Positions 16,412 to 26,045 of a stretch of DNA of 64,000 bases are shown here, one piece after another. Under the pieces are notes generated by a model. The model was given only the letters and a program-made list of their open reading frames with translations. It was not told the origin of the DNA and searched no databases. Source of the DNA: Fulvivirga marina (GTDB lineage: Bacteria > Bacteroidota > Bacteroidia > Cytophagales > Cyclobacteriaceae). A program made the translations under genes and the position numbers. Location: NCBI RefSeq assembly GCF_016775155.1, contig NZ_JAEUGD010000043.1, forward strand, positions 124,001 to 188,000, in the 5' to 3' direction. How positions within the stretch are numbered: the first letter of the stretch is position 1; every line of letters begins with the position of its first letter.

Positions 16412-18505
16412 ATGCAAGGATTCTTTGATACAAAGATAGAATTCCTAAAAGGAGTTGGCCCTCAGAAAGCGGCCTTACTTAATAAAGAACTCAATATATT
16501 CACATATGGAGACCTGCTTCAGCACTATCCGTTCAGGTATGAAGACCGTACTAAATTTCATACTGTCAGAGAGCTGAACGGCACCATGCCATATGTGCAG
16601 ATCAAGGGAAGGATTCGCAATATAGAAACAGCAGGCCCGCCCCGTAAGCGAAGGCTTAAAGCATATTTAAGAGACGAAACTGGTGAGATTGAACTGGTTT
16701 GGTTTAAGGGGGTGCAATGGGTGCTTCAAAAGCTGCAACCAGGGGTGGAGTATATGGTTTTTGGAAAACCTACTGCATTTGGCAGTAAATTGAATATAGC
16801 CCACCCGGAAATCGAGCTGCTTACACATCAAAATGAAGACGTAAGCTATCTGCATCCTATATACCATACTACAGAGAGGCTCAAAAAAAAATACCTGGAT
16901 AGCAAGGCTATTTCGAAGTTACAACGGACATTACTTCAGCTTGCAGAGCATAGGATAAGGGAGACCCTGCCTCAAAAACTGATAGCAGACTACCGCTTGC
17001 TTTCAAAAAAAGAAGCCTTATTTGGTGTTCATTTTCCTCAAAATACGGAGTTGTTGCAAAAAGCCAGTTTCAGGTTAAAATTTGAAGAGTTATTTTATGT
17101 GCAGCTACGGCTGTTAAAGCTAAAGCTAGCCAGAGTAGATAAATTTAAAGGACAGATTTTTCAGGACACGGAACTTCTTACCAGGTTTTATAATGAGCAT
17201 TTACCGTTTGACCTTACTGATGCTCAGAAACGTGTAATAAAGGAAATATATCATGATATGAAATCCGGTAAGCAGATGAATCGCCTGCTTCAGGGAGACG
17301 TGGGAAGTGGAAAAACCATAGTGGCTTTTATCTGTATGTTGCTGGCAGTTGGCTCAGGGACTCAGGGGGTGATGATGGCCCCTACCGAAATATTGGCTAC
17401 CCAGCATTACCAAGGGCTGAAGGAATATGCTGATAGTATGGGTATCACCATTGCCCTGCTTACAGGCTCCACCAAGAAAAGTGAGCGTAGGATCATTCAT
17501 GAATACCTGAAATCTGGGGATTTGAACATTATTGTGGGTACCCATGCTTTGCTTGAAGATGTAGTGCAGTTTAAAAAACTGGGATTGGCTGTAGTAGATG
17601 AGCAGCATCGTTTTGGTGTGGCTCAGAGGTCCAAGCTATGGCAAAAGAACAGGGATGTTTATCCCCATGTGTTGGTAATGACGGCTACCCCTATCCCGAG
17701 AACCCTGGCCATGACTTTATATGGCGACTTGGATATTTCAGTTATTGATCAGCTTCCTGCAGGTAGGAAGCCCATTAAAACTGTTCATCGGTATGATTCG
17801 AACCGGCTGAGGGTAAATGGCTTTATCAAAGAGCAAATTGATGAAGGCAGGCAAGTTTATATCGTTTATCCATTGATTGAAGAGTCGGAAAAATTAGATC
17901 TCAAGCATTTGATGGATGGTTATGAAAGTATTTGCAGGTCTTTTCCTGACATTCCTGTAAGCGTTGTGCATGGTAAGATGAAGCCTGATGCCAAAGACTA
18001 TGAAATGCAGCGGTTTGTAAAAGCCGAAACTAAGATCATGGTGGCCACTACAGTGATTGAAGTGGGGGTAAATGTACCTAATGCTTCCGTTATGGTCATA
18101 GAAAATGCAGAGCGATTCGGTCTGGCACAGTTACATCAGCTCCGTGGAAGGGTAGGTAGAGGAGCAGATCAGTCGTATTGCATACTCATCAGCGATTATA
18201 AACTGAGCAAAGAGGGCAGGGTGCGGCTAGAAACTATGGTGAGGACTAACAATGGATTTGAAATAGCCGATACCGATTTGCAATTGCGTGGTCCGGGGGA
18301 TCTCACAGGAACCCAGCAAAGTGGCGTGCTTGATCTGTTGATAGCTGACTTGGGAAAGGACGGCAAAATATTACAGGTGGCCAGAGGCGCCGCTATTGGT
18401 TTGCTCGATGCAGATCCCGACCTGTCGCATCCGGATAACCGAAATATAAGAAGTCAGATCGAGTCTATGCGCAAAACAGCCGTTAACTGGAGTAGGATCA
18501 GTTAA
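16412..18505 (+). CDS. recG: ATP-dependent DNA helicase RecG
   Basis: 697 residues, normal length. RecG drives fork regression and branch migration at stalled replication forks and Holliday junctions. The N-terminal wedge/OB domain covers about 50-155 (EFLKGVGPQKAALLNKEL at the start is typical). SF2 helicase motifs are all present: Walker A GDVGSGKT near 298, MMAPTEILA, DEQHRFG box near 396, TATPIPRTLA, and motif VI QLRGRVGRG near 580. The C-terminus includes the family motif DLQLRGPGDLTGTQQSG. It follows gldD by 33 bp and precedes tpiA. Confidence 0.97.
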   Translation: MQGFFDTKIEFLKGVGPQKAALLNKELNIFTYGDLLQHYPFRYEDRTKFHTVRELNGTMPYVQIKGRIRNIETAGPPRKRRLKAYLRDETGEIELVWFKGVQWVLQKLQPGVEYMVFGKPTAFGSKLNIAHPEIELLTHQNEDVSYLHPIYHTTERLKKKYLDSKAISKLQRTLLQLAEHRIRETLPQKLIADYRLLSKKEALFGVHFPQNTELLQKASFRLKFEELFYVQLRLLKLKLARVDKFKGQIFQDTELLTRFYNEHLPFDLTDAQKRVIKEIYHDMKSGKQMNRLLQGDVGSGKTIVAFICMLLAVGSGTQGVMMAPTEILATQHYQGLKEYADSMGITIALLTGSTKKSERRIIHEYLKSGDLNIIVGTHALLEDVVQFKKLGLAVVDEQHRFGVAQRSKLWQKNRDVYPHVLVMTATPIPRTLAMTLYGDLDISVIDQLPAGRKPIKTVHRYDSNRLRVNGFIKEQIDEGRQVYIVYPLIEESEKLDLKHLMDGYESICRSFPDIPVSVVHGKMKPDAKDYEMQRFVKAETKIMVATTVIEVGVNVPNASVMVIENAERFGLAQLHQLRGRVGRGADQSYCILISDYKLSKEGRVRLETMVRTNNGFEIADTDLQLRGPGDLTGTQQSGVLDLLIADLGKDGKILQVARGAAIGLLDADPDLSHPDNRNIRSQIESMRKTAVNWSRIS

Positions 18506-18521
18506 AAGACATTATAAATAT

Positions 18522-18529
18522 TATCTTTG
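18522..18529 (+). promoter_or_regulatory. -7 box (TATCTTTG) of tpiA
   Basis: Exact TAnnTTTG match 27 bases upstream of the tpiA ATG, in the gap after recG. No good -33 element is visible. Confidence 0.45.
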
Positions 18530-18556
18530 TGTGTCCATTAAAATCGTACACTAACT

Positions 18557-19318
18557 ATGAGAAAAAAAATTGTAGCCGGAAACTGGAAAATGAATAATAC
18601 CCTTGATGAGGGGCTAAAGCTTACTTCTGAGATTGTTAATATGATCTCTGATGAAGTGAGAGGAGATGTTGAAGTCGTTTTGGCACCTCCGTTCATTCAC
18701 TTAACTCAAGTAAATAAACTAATATCTGGTGTTGATAAGATCCATCTCGGCGCACAAAACTGTAATGATAATATACAAGGTGCTTACACTGGAGAGGTTT
18801 CCGCCAACATGCTGGCCTCAGTAGGTGTCGAATATGTTATTATCGGGCACAGCGAAAGAAGGGAATACTTTAAAGAAAGTCACAAGCAATTGGCGAAAAA
18901 GGTTGATTTAGCCCTGGAAAATAATCTTACTCCTATATTTTGCTGTGGAGAGCCTTTAGAGGTTAGGGAAAATGGTCTGTTTGAAGAATACGTGTGCAAT
19001 CAAATCGGGGACAGTTTGTTTCACTTGCATGATGACAAGTTCTCTAAAATAGTGATCGCTTATGAGCCTATCTGGGCTATAGGCACTGGTAAAACGGCGT
19101 CATCTGACCAGGCGCAGGAAATGCATGCTACAATCAGAGAATTTATTGCAGAGCGATACGGCGGACAAGTTTCTGAAAATATGTCTATACTATATGGTGG
19201 AAGTTGCAAGCCTGATAATGCAAAGGAGCTTTTTGCCTGTAAAGATGTTGACGGAGGGCTAATTGGAGGCGCCTCTCTAAAATCAAGAGATTTCACTGAT
19301 ATTGTAAAGTCATTTTAA
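18557..19318 (+). CDS. tpiA: Triosephosphate isomerase
   Basis: 253 residues, the standard TIM-barrel length. It interconverts dihydroxyacetone phosphate and glyceraldehyde 3-phosphate in glycolysis and gluconeogenesis, in the cytoplasm. All catalytic elements are visible: Lys in GNWKMN (~12), His in GHSERR (~97), the catalytic Glu and flexible loop in YEPIWAIGTGKTA (~170), and the phosphate-binding YGGSCKPDN and GGLIGGASL. The stop and the prmA start share a base (TAATG), so prmA is translationally coupled. Confidence 0.98.
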   Translation: MRKKIVAGNWKMNNTLDEGLKLTSEIVNMISDEVRGDVEVVLAPPFIHLTQVNKLISGVDKIHLGAQNCNDNIQGAYTGEVSANMLASVGVEYVIIGHSERREYFKESHKQLAKKVDLALENNLTPIFCCGEPLEVRENGLFEEYVCNQIGDSLFHLHDDKFSKIVIAYEPIWAIGTGKTASSDQAQEMHATIREFIAERYGGQVSENMSILYGGSCKPDNAKELFACKDVDGGLIGGASLKSRDFTDIVKSF

Positions 19319-20169
19319 TGGGTGCAGAGAAACTTCCGGCAGAGTTTATAGGGGTTAAATTTTCATGTGATGAAGATTTTGCTGAAATCATAATAGCTGA
19401 GCTCAGTGAGCTTGGCTACAACTCCATGATGGAAACAGAAGAGGGTGTTGAAGGGTATATTGAAATTGAGAAGTTCTCTGAGCAGGATGTTAAAGACCTG
19501 GCAGCGAAGTATGCAGAGCTTACATCAATATCATATTCCATAGAGGAAGTAGAGAGAAAGAACTGGAATGAAGACTGGGAGAAAAATTATGATCCGATAA
19601 TAGTAGAAGACAAATGCCTGGTTAGGGCTACTTTTCATAAAATTGATAAGAAATACCCTTACGAGATCATTATTACACCCAAAATGTCATTTGGTACAGG
19701 GCATCATGCTACTACTTATCTGATGTTAAAAAACCAGATGGAGCTAGACCACAAAGGCAAGCGAGTACTTGATGCCGGTTGTGGCACAGCTATACTTGCC
19801 ATTATGGCATCAAAACTAGGAGCAAAAGAAGTGGTGGCTTATGATATCGACTCATGGAGTATAGAAAATGCCCCTGAAAATGTGGCATTGAACCAATGTG
19901 ATAACGTTAGTGTTTTTGGTGGGACAATCGAATCTCTACAACTTGAAGGTAAGTTTGATATCATTTTGGCCAATATTAATAAGAATGTGCTTCTTGATGA
20001 GATAAAACACTACCAGACTTATTTACCTGAAGGGGGTATCCTGATACTGAGCGGGTTCTATGATTCCGATGATCAGGATTTGGAGAATGAAGCTTCTAAA
20101 TATGGATTTCGTTTGCTCGGTAACTCAAGTAGAAACTATTGGTCGTCGTTGGTTTTTGAGAAAAGGTAG
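19318..20169 (+). CDS. prmA: Ribosomal protein L11 methyltransferase
   Basis: 283 residues. A class I SAM methyltransferase that trimethylates ribosomal protein L11 at several amino groups. The N-terminal L11-recognition domain (about 1-60) is followed by the linker with NWNEDWEKNYDPI. The SAM domain carries the family signature MSFGTGHHATT (~123), motif I VLDAGCGTAILAIMA (~148) and the substrate loop DIILANINKNVL (~210). The ATG overlaps the tpiA stop (TAATG). About 100 bp separate it from the very large downstream gene. Confidence 0.95.
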   Translation: MGAEKLPAEFIGVKFSCDEDFAEIIIAELSELGYNSMMETEEGVEGYIEIEKFSEQDVKDLAAKYAELTSISYSIEEVERKNWNEDWEKNYDPIIVEDKCLVRATFHKIDKKYPYEIIITPKMSFGTGHHATTYLMLKNQMELDHKGKRVLDAGCGTAILAIMASKLGAKEVVAYDIDSWSIENAPENVALNQCDNVSVFGGTIESLQLEGKFDIILANINKNVLLDEIKHYQTYLPEGGILILSGFYDSDDQDLENEASKYGFRLLGNSSRNYWSSLVFEKR

Positions 20170-20275
20170 GAGAAAAAGTACCTGCCATTTAATTTTTTCG
20201 TTGACGGTTGCGTTTACAAGTAATCATCATCAATTGGTTTATTCACAATAATTTAGGAATTTCAGAGGACTGATC

Positions 20276-23200
20276 ATGTGGCAAACTTTTAGATATTTAT
20301 TTTTTCTGCTCTGCATGTTGGGCTTTAATGCTTTTTCTCAAAGCAATTCCGGACCGGCTGTTCCAAAAGATACAGTAAGGGTGATGCTTAATGATGGGCG
20401 GGCTCATCAGGTTTTGGGTATCAGTGATGAATTTCAAATGGCCTGGGTGAAGCTGCCTAAAGACCAGCAAGACAAGATAATAGCGCAGGTTTCCGTGCTG
20501 ATGAACAGTAAAAACGGTAATAAAAAAACTTACTCTGCATATTTTTCTGCCATTGCGCATGCTGTAAATACAGAGGGGGCTGATGCTCAGAAAATGATTA
20601 ATTTCCTTAATGTTACTGAAAAGGTGATTGATAACCATACTTTGGAGGAGTTGCTTCAATACTTGCAGGTAACTAAGTCTTTTTTTGAACACAATGCGCT
20701 CTATCATGCCAAATCGAACAGGCTATATGTCAGCAATGATGAATATTACTTTGAATATGTTGATGATCCGGCCTCTATAGAGGTGGAGGAAGAGCCTGTT
20801 GAAGAAGATCCGTATTTTGATGAAACTGCCGATGATGAGTATTTTGATGAGTGGAATGAAGAGCCTGCCGATGATGATTGGGATACGGAGTGGGAAGATG
20901 ACAATTGGGAGGATGAAACTTACTCAGAAGGTGATGTTACCGAAGATCAGCAAATGGTGGAGGCCATTAGAGGTGGGCCTGTCCTGCCTGTAGTTAGCGG
21001 ACCGGTAATCCAATTTGATAACGCCACTTTGAATTTTTCAACACCGTATGACTCCGTTTTTCTGGAAAATACCAAGGGTTCCTTTCTGATATTAAAAAAA
21101 CAATTTGTCGGTGATGGTGGTAAGTTTGACTGGTCTATGACAGGGCTCGGTGCCGATTCTGTTTTTTGCAAATTTAGTACCTATAGTTTTGATGTAAATA
21201 AGCCCAGTCTACAGGCAGAAGCAGTGAAGCTTACTTATAAAGGTAAGTTGGATGAACCTCTGGAAGGAGTCTTTAAATATAAAAGCGTAAGACATGATAC
21301 TACTACCGATGCCGAATACCCCAGGTTCATGTCTTACTATAGTAATATTCGCGTTAAAAATATTGGCAAAGACCTGATCTACCATGGTGGGTTTTCTTTA
21401 AAAGGCAGCAAAATATACAGCTCCTCAGTACTAGGGGATTTTTCTAGAATTGAAGTTCATGATAAGGCTTCTAAAAAATTTAGAGCAAAGGCCAAAATAT
21501 TTGAATTCTCAGACTCGACGGTCACTGCAAGTAGAGCTTCCATAGTGATCTACCAGGGTAGCGATTCCATATACCATCCCGCAGTAAGGTTTAAATATGA
21601 TTTTGAGAATAAGTATCTGGTACTACAAAAAGACAAAGGTGGATTTCGTAATACACCTTACACAGCAACTTATTTTAACATAGATTTTACAGCAGATATC
21701 ATCAGGTGGCATCTCGATTCTGCATCTCTTGATGCGTCTATTCTTGAAGGTAGACAGATTGTTCCTGCCCATTTTGAATCATCAGATCATTTCAATGTTG
21801 AGGATTATCGTGGATTGGGAGACCAAATATACCCATTTAATCCATTGGCTTTAGTTGTAGCCTATTCTAGAAAGAAGCATGAGGAAAAGTTCTATGTAGA
21901 TCAGCTGGCTCGTCACTATAAAAAAGATGTGCGGGTAATTAAAGGGGCCATGCTGTTCCTTGCACAAAAAGGCTTGATTGGATATGATTCTAATAAGGGA
22001 CTGATTACAGTTAAAGATAAGGGTAAGCATTTATTTGATTCGAAGTTTGGCAAAAAGGATTTTGATAATATCATCATTAGCTCTGTGATACACCATAAGG
22101 CAAACTCGACACTAAATTTTGAAGAGAGAACATTTAAGGTTCGTGGTGTAGACGGGTTTAAGATTAGTGATTCGCTGAATGTAATTATTAAACCTGATAG
22201 TAGTGAAATCGTGCTCATGAGGGATAGGGATTTTAAGTTTAACGGTAAAGTTACTGCAGGTAACTTTGAATATATTGGGCGTGATTTTACTTTTAAATAC
22301 GATAGCTTTCTTATTTATCTGAATGAAATTGATTCCATTCAGTTTTATGTTAAAGACGAGAATAGTCGGGGAAGGTCAGGTCGGCGCAAGGTAGACAATG
22401 CGCTCGTATCAGTGGATTCTGAGATTACCGGTGATGTTACTAATAACCTTCAGGCGTCGTCAGGAACACTATTTGTTAATAAGCCAGGTAATAAATCAGG
22501 AAAGGTTAACCTGCCTAATTATCCTAAATTTGATTCTGGTAAAGGTGCTGTAGTATATTTTGATAGGAAGGAGGTGCTCTCAGGAGTGTACGACAGGTCA
22601 ATGTATTTTCTCGTTCCTCCCTTTGGGATTGATAGTTTAAGTGGTTCCGACCCTGCTTCTATTGGCTTCCAGGGGTCATTTGTGTCTAGTGGTATGTTCC
22701 CGACATTTGAGGAAAAACTGGAGATACAGCCCGATTATTCATTAGGGTTTACGCATGAAGTACCCACTGATGGGTATACCTTGTATGAGGGAGAAGGAAA
22801 ATTCTACAACCAGTTAACCCTGAACAAAAAAGGCCTTAGGGGTCATGGTCGAATTGACTTCCTTACCACAACCATGGTTTCGGAGGACTTTATATTTTAT
22901 CCGGATTCGGTTGTTGCTCAGGGAGACTATGTGGAGATCAGTGAAGAAGAATATAATGGAGTTCTATTTCCTCAGGCTTCGGTAAAGAACTATGAAATGA
23001 AGTGGTTGCCCAAGAAAGACAGTATGTATATAAGCAACGTCGAGGACCCTATTCAGTTTTACAATGAGACGGCTTCCCTGGATGGTACGGCCATTGTTTC
23101 TAATAAGGGAGTTTATGGTTCCGGCACCCTTCTTACCAGAGGTTCTGAATCCAAGTCGGATAGAATTACTTTTAAGCATAATCGCTTTTCGGCGAGACAT

Positions 23201-25117
23201 GCTGATTTTGAGTTGAAGTCAGATAACCCTGATAAGCCTGCACTTTCCGGTGATGACGTCTATTTACGCTTCAATCTGGATGAAAATTATGCTGACATCA
23301 GCCCTGAAGTGGAAGGTCAGGCAGCTTTTGAATTCCCTTATGCCCAGTTTAAAACATCAATTACTCAGGCCAGGTGGGATTTGAATGAAGAGAAGATCAC
23401 TATGAGGAAACCTGAGGACGTACCTCTGGAGAGTTCTTACTTCTATACTACAAGAGAGGATCTTGATTCACTCAGGTTCAATGCCACGGAAGCGGTCTAT
23501 GATATTAATACGCTGGAGCTTAAAGTTAGCGGTATACCTTATATAGTTGTGGCCGATGCGAAAATCACCCCTGAAAATAATGAGGTACTCATTTTGGAAA
23601 ATTCCAAAATTGGCAGACTTACGAACACGACCATTATTCTGGACACACTTCATGAGTACCATAGGCTTACAGAAGGGGTTATTGATATTAAATCCAGAAA
23701 TGAGTTTACAGGTTATGCGACATATCAATTTGTAAATGCACTTAATGATACTGTTCCAATAAAGATGGAAAATTTTCATCTTGAGGAAATACAGGTGGCA
23801 AGCTCAAGGAAAAAGGAGGTATTCAAGCAACATACAGTTGCTAATGGTTCTGTAAGTGAGTTGCAAAATATTCTGATCTCACCGGGAATGTTCTATAAAG
23901 GCGATATGACCCTTTATGCCCACAAGCCAGCCATGCAGCTTGATGGTTACGTCAAATTGGATCTGCACGAGCCAGGTTATAATACATGGATAGAACACTC
24001 CAGTACAGGAGACCAGCGAGACGTAATGATAAACTTTGATAACTCTGTTACAGAAGAGGGCAGAAGGTTAGAAGCAGGTTTGTTCTTCTCTTTGGGAGAC
24101 AATAGCCTTTATAGTACATTTATTAGTGAAAGATACTCCCCCGATGATGAGGAGTTTTTTGTGCCCTCAGGGATTTTGCACTTTGATAAGAATAGTAACG
24201 AATATGCCATTGAGGATACCTTAAAAATGGCAGGCAAAAAGCTTTCTGGTAAAGTTTATCGTTATAATCAGGATACAAGAGACATTCGATTTGAAGGACC
24301 GGTTAATTTTATGAGACCTTCAAAAGATGTCTCAATAAATGCCGCAGTGTTAGGTGATGGCAATATTGATCGTGATGAATATAAGCTAAACAGTATGCTT
24401 GCTGTTGACTTTTCTACTTTACCAGCTCAGGCTTTTAGCATTATGGCCATGGATATAGTAGACGTTATTAACAACCTTGGGGCGCCTGAAGGTCTTGGGG
24501 ATCAAACGCAGCTATTGTATAAACTGGCTGAAATTATAGGTGAGAGGCCAGCAAGAGAGTATGAGAAGCTGTCACTAGAGGAGTACGTATCCATGGGAGG
24601 GTTTGCCAAAGAGACAGCCGTATCATTAGTATTTACAAATGTTGACCTGAAGTGGTCTCCTGATTATAAGGCCTTTTACAGTGAAGGTAAATTGGGGATG
24701 TCCAATATTCAGAGGACGGATGTCAATGGAGCCTTTGACGGATTCATGGAAATAAAGAAAAATGAAGATGGAGGAACCGTATTTAATATTTTCATTAAAG
24801 CCTCCCCTGCGTCATGGTTCTATTTCAGCCTGGAAGACGACAGACTTTTGACTTATTCATCCAACGAAAATTATAATGCTATAATCAGCAAAAAGAGCAA
24901 TGGCTCAAAAGCTAAAATTGGAGATCTCATTTTCTCTCCTGCGGATAAGGCGGAAACTTTGAACTTTATCAACAGGTTCAGGTTAGAATACTATGGGATA
25001 GATGAATTTTATGATCTTGACTCTGAGGTTGAGGAGGTTGTGGATGAAACCCCCGATGATGGTTTTGGTGGTACAGAAGAAGACGACGGCTTCGAAGACG
25101 ATGACGATGGGTTCTGA
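20276..25117 (+). CDS. Very large exported protein of unknown function (1613 aa)
   Basis: No family is recognised. Residues 1-22 form a Sec signal peptide (hydrophobic core, NAFSQS). About 60-140 is helical and polar. About 163-225 is extremely acidic (runs of Asp/Glu with Trp and Tyr). From ~240 to ~1500 there are dense, alternating beta strands with repeating patterns such as FxxKGKVxxGxFxYxG and GSGxLxxRG, suggesting a long beta-structure of the kind used in envelope bridge or OstA/AsmA-like proteins. Near 540-590 a short helical insert resembles a winged helix. The C-terminus is again acidic, ending DDDDGF. No lipobox, transmembrane segment or T9SS sorting domain is evident. It sits between prmA and plsY and ends at an intrinsic terminator. 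Confidence 0.85.
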   Translation: MWQTFRYLFFLLCMLGFNAFSQSNSGPAVPKDTVRVMLNDGRAHQVLGISDEFQMAWVKLPKDQQDKIIAQVSVLMNSKNGNKKTYSAYFSAIAHAVNTEGADAQKMINFLNVTEKVIDNHTLEELLQYLQVTKSFFEHNALYHAKSNRLYVSNDEYYFEYVDDPASIEVEEEPVEEDPYFDETADDEYFDEWNEEPADDDWDTEWEDDNWEDETYSEGDVTEDQQMVEAIRGGPVLPVVSGPVIQFDNATLNFSTPYDSVFLENTKGSFLILKKQFVGDGGKFDWSMTGLGADSVFCKFSTYSFDVNKPSLQAEAVKLTYKGKLDEPLEGVFKYKSVRHDTTTDAEYPRFMSYYSNIRVKNIGKDLIYHGGFSLKGSKIYSSSVLGDFSRIEVHDKASKKFRAKAKIFEFSDSTVTASRASIVIYQGSDSIYHPAVRFKYDFENKYLVLQKDKGGFRNTPYTATYFNIDFTADIIRWHLDSASLDASILEGRQIVPAHFESSDHFNVEDYRGLGDQIYPFNPLALVVAYSRKKHEEKFYVDQLARHYKKDVRVIKGAMLFLAQKGLIGYDSNKGLITVKDKGKHLFDSKFGKKDFDNIIISSVIHHKANSTLNFEERTFKVRGVDGFKISDSLNVIIKPDSSEIVLMRDRDFKFNGKVTAGNFEYIGRDFTFKYDSFLIYLNEIDSIQFYVKDENSRGRSGRRKVDNALVSVDSEITGDVTNNLQASSGTLFVNKPGNKSGKVNLPNYPKFDSGKGAVVYFDRKEVLSGVYDRSMYFLVPPFGIDSLSGSDPASIGFQGSFVSSGMFPTFEEKLEIQPDYSLGFTHEVPTDGYTLYEGEGKFYNQLTLNKKGLRGHGRIDFLTTTMVSEDFIFYPDSVVAQGDYVEISEEEYNGVLFPQASVKNYEMKWLPKKDSMYISNVEDPIQFYNETASLDGTAIVSNKGVYGSGTLLTRGSESKSDRITFKHNRFSARHADFELKSDNPDKPALSGDDVYLRFNLDENYADISPEVEGQAAFEFPYAQFKTSITQARWDLNEEKITMRKPEDVPLESSYFYTTREDLDSLRFNATEAVYDINTLELKVSGIPYIVVADAKITPENNEVLILENSKIGRLTNTTIILDTLHEYHRLTEGVIDIKSRNEFTGYATYQFVNALNDTVPIKMENFHLEEIQVASSRKKEVFKQHTVANGSVSELQNILISPGMFYKGDMTLYAHKPAMQLDGYVKLDLHEPGYNTWIEHSSTGDQRDVMINFDNSVTEEGRRLEAGLFFSLGDNSLYSTFISERYSPDDEEFFVPSGILHFDKNSNEYAIEDTLKMAGKKLSGKVYRYNQDTRDIRFEGPVNFMRPSKDVSINAAVLGDGNIDRDEYKLNSMLAVDFSTLPAQAFSIMAMDIVDVINNLGAPEGLGDQTQLLYKLAEIIGERPAREYEKLSLEEYVSMGGFAKETAVSLVFTNVDLKWSPDYKAFYSEGKLGMSNIQRTDVNGAFDGFMEIKKNEDGGTVFNIFIKASPASWFYFSLEDDRLLTYSSNENYNAIISKKSNGSKAKIGDLIFSPADKAETLNFINRFRLEYYGIDEFYDLDSEVEEVVDETPDDGFGGTEEDDGFEDDDDGF

Positions 25118-25168
25118 TTATACCGCTTACCTCAAAAAAAATCTGTATATTTGAAACTAACAGTGTAG

Positions 25169-25200
25169 GGAAGAAGTTATGGACTTACTTCCTTTTTTTT
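25169..25200 (+). terminator. Intrinsic terminator between the large exported-protein gene and plsY
   Basis: Stem GGAAG-AAGT / ACTT-a-CTTCC with a 5-base loop and one bulged A, then eight T. It ends only 16 bases before the plsY ATG. A -7-like TATATTTG lies upstream of it at 25146-25153, so plsY may be transcribed through it. Confidence 0.75.
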
Positions 25201-25215
25201 ACTTAAATAAAAAAT

Positions 25216-25863
25216 ATGGAAATAGCTGCAATAGCAATAGCATTAATTTTAGCATATCTGCTTGGTTCTATACCCACTGCCGTTTGGTTTGGAAAATCTG
25301 TACATGGAATTGATGTAAGAGAACATGGTAGCGGAAACCCTGGTGCCACAAATACTTTTAGAGTATTAGGTAAGAGAGCTGGTACAATAGTTATGCTTGG
25401 TGATATTATTAAAGGTATGGTAGCTACTTCCCTGGCACGGGTATTATTTAATTTGGATTTCATTGAGGAACAGAACCTGGTTACCTTTAAGCTTATATTA
25501 GGTGTAGTGGCCGTTATAGGTCATGTTTTCTCCGTCTTTATTAACTTTAAGGGAGGCAAAGGTGTCGCAACTTTGTTAGGAATGATGATTGCTATTCATT
25601 ATGAAGTTGCATTGCTTTGTATTGTTGTTTTCCTTATCACCCTGTTGATATCCAAATATGTATCATTGTCCTCCATAATAGGAGCATTATCTTTTCCTGC
25701 TCTGCTTTTGCTGGTGCCTAGGTTCAAGACCAATGAGCCATTGTTGGTTATATTTGGCTTTTTTCTGTTTGTAGTTATTGTATGGACACATAACAAAAAT
25801 ATACGGCGTATTGTCGAGGGTGAGGAGAATAAGACCTACCTGATAAGGTTTAAAAAAGATTAA
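25216..25863 (+). CDS. plsY: Acyl-phosphate:glycerol-3-phosphate acyltransferase PlsY
   Basis: 215 residues, normal size. An integral membrane enzyme that transfers an acyl group from acyl-phosphate to glycerol 3-phosphate, the first step of phospholipid synthesis. About five transmembrane segments. The three conserved cytoplasmic motifs are visible: GSGNPGATNTFRVLG (~38), FKGGKGVATLLG (~115) and the C-terminal WTHNKNIRRI (~193). The start is ATG only 16 bases after a terminator, so the leader is very short or attenuated. The acyl-phosphate supplier PlsX is not in this window. Confidence 0.96.
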   Translation: MEIAAIAIALILAYLLGSIPTAVWFGKSVHGIDVREHGSGNPGATNTFRVLGKRAGTIVMLGDIIKGMVATSLARVLFNLDFIEEQNLVTFKLILGVVAVIGHVFSVFINFKGGKGVATLLGMMIAIHYEVALLCIVVFLITLLISKYVSLSSIIGALSFPALLLLVPRFKTNEPLLVIFGFFLFVVIVWTHNKNIRRIVEGEENKTYLIRFKKD

Positions 25864-25873
25864 AATATAGTTG

Positions 25874-25900
25874 AAAGGGCAAGTTTAGTTGCCCTTTTTT
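25874..25900 (+). terminator. Intrinsic terminator of plsY
   Basis: Stem AAAGGGCAA / TTGCCCTTT, 6-base loop, followed by a T run; 10 bases after the plsY stop. Confidence 0.85.
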
Positions 25901-26045
25901 ATTGCCCTTCCCCTTTGTAAATCGCCTTTCATCCACCCTATAGATACAGTTAAATAATTAGGGAATCTTCTTCTATAGTTGACCGTTTAAAGATTGATCG
26001 TCAGAACCTACTTAATCAATCTTTTACATCTTAATAAACTTAACC

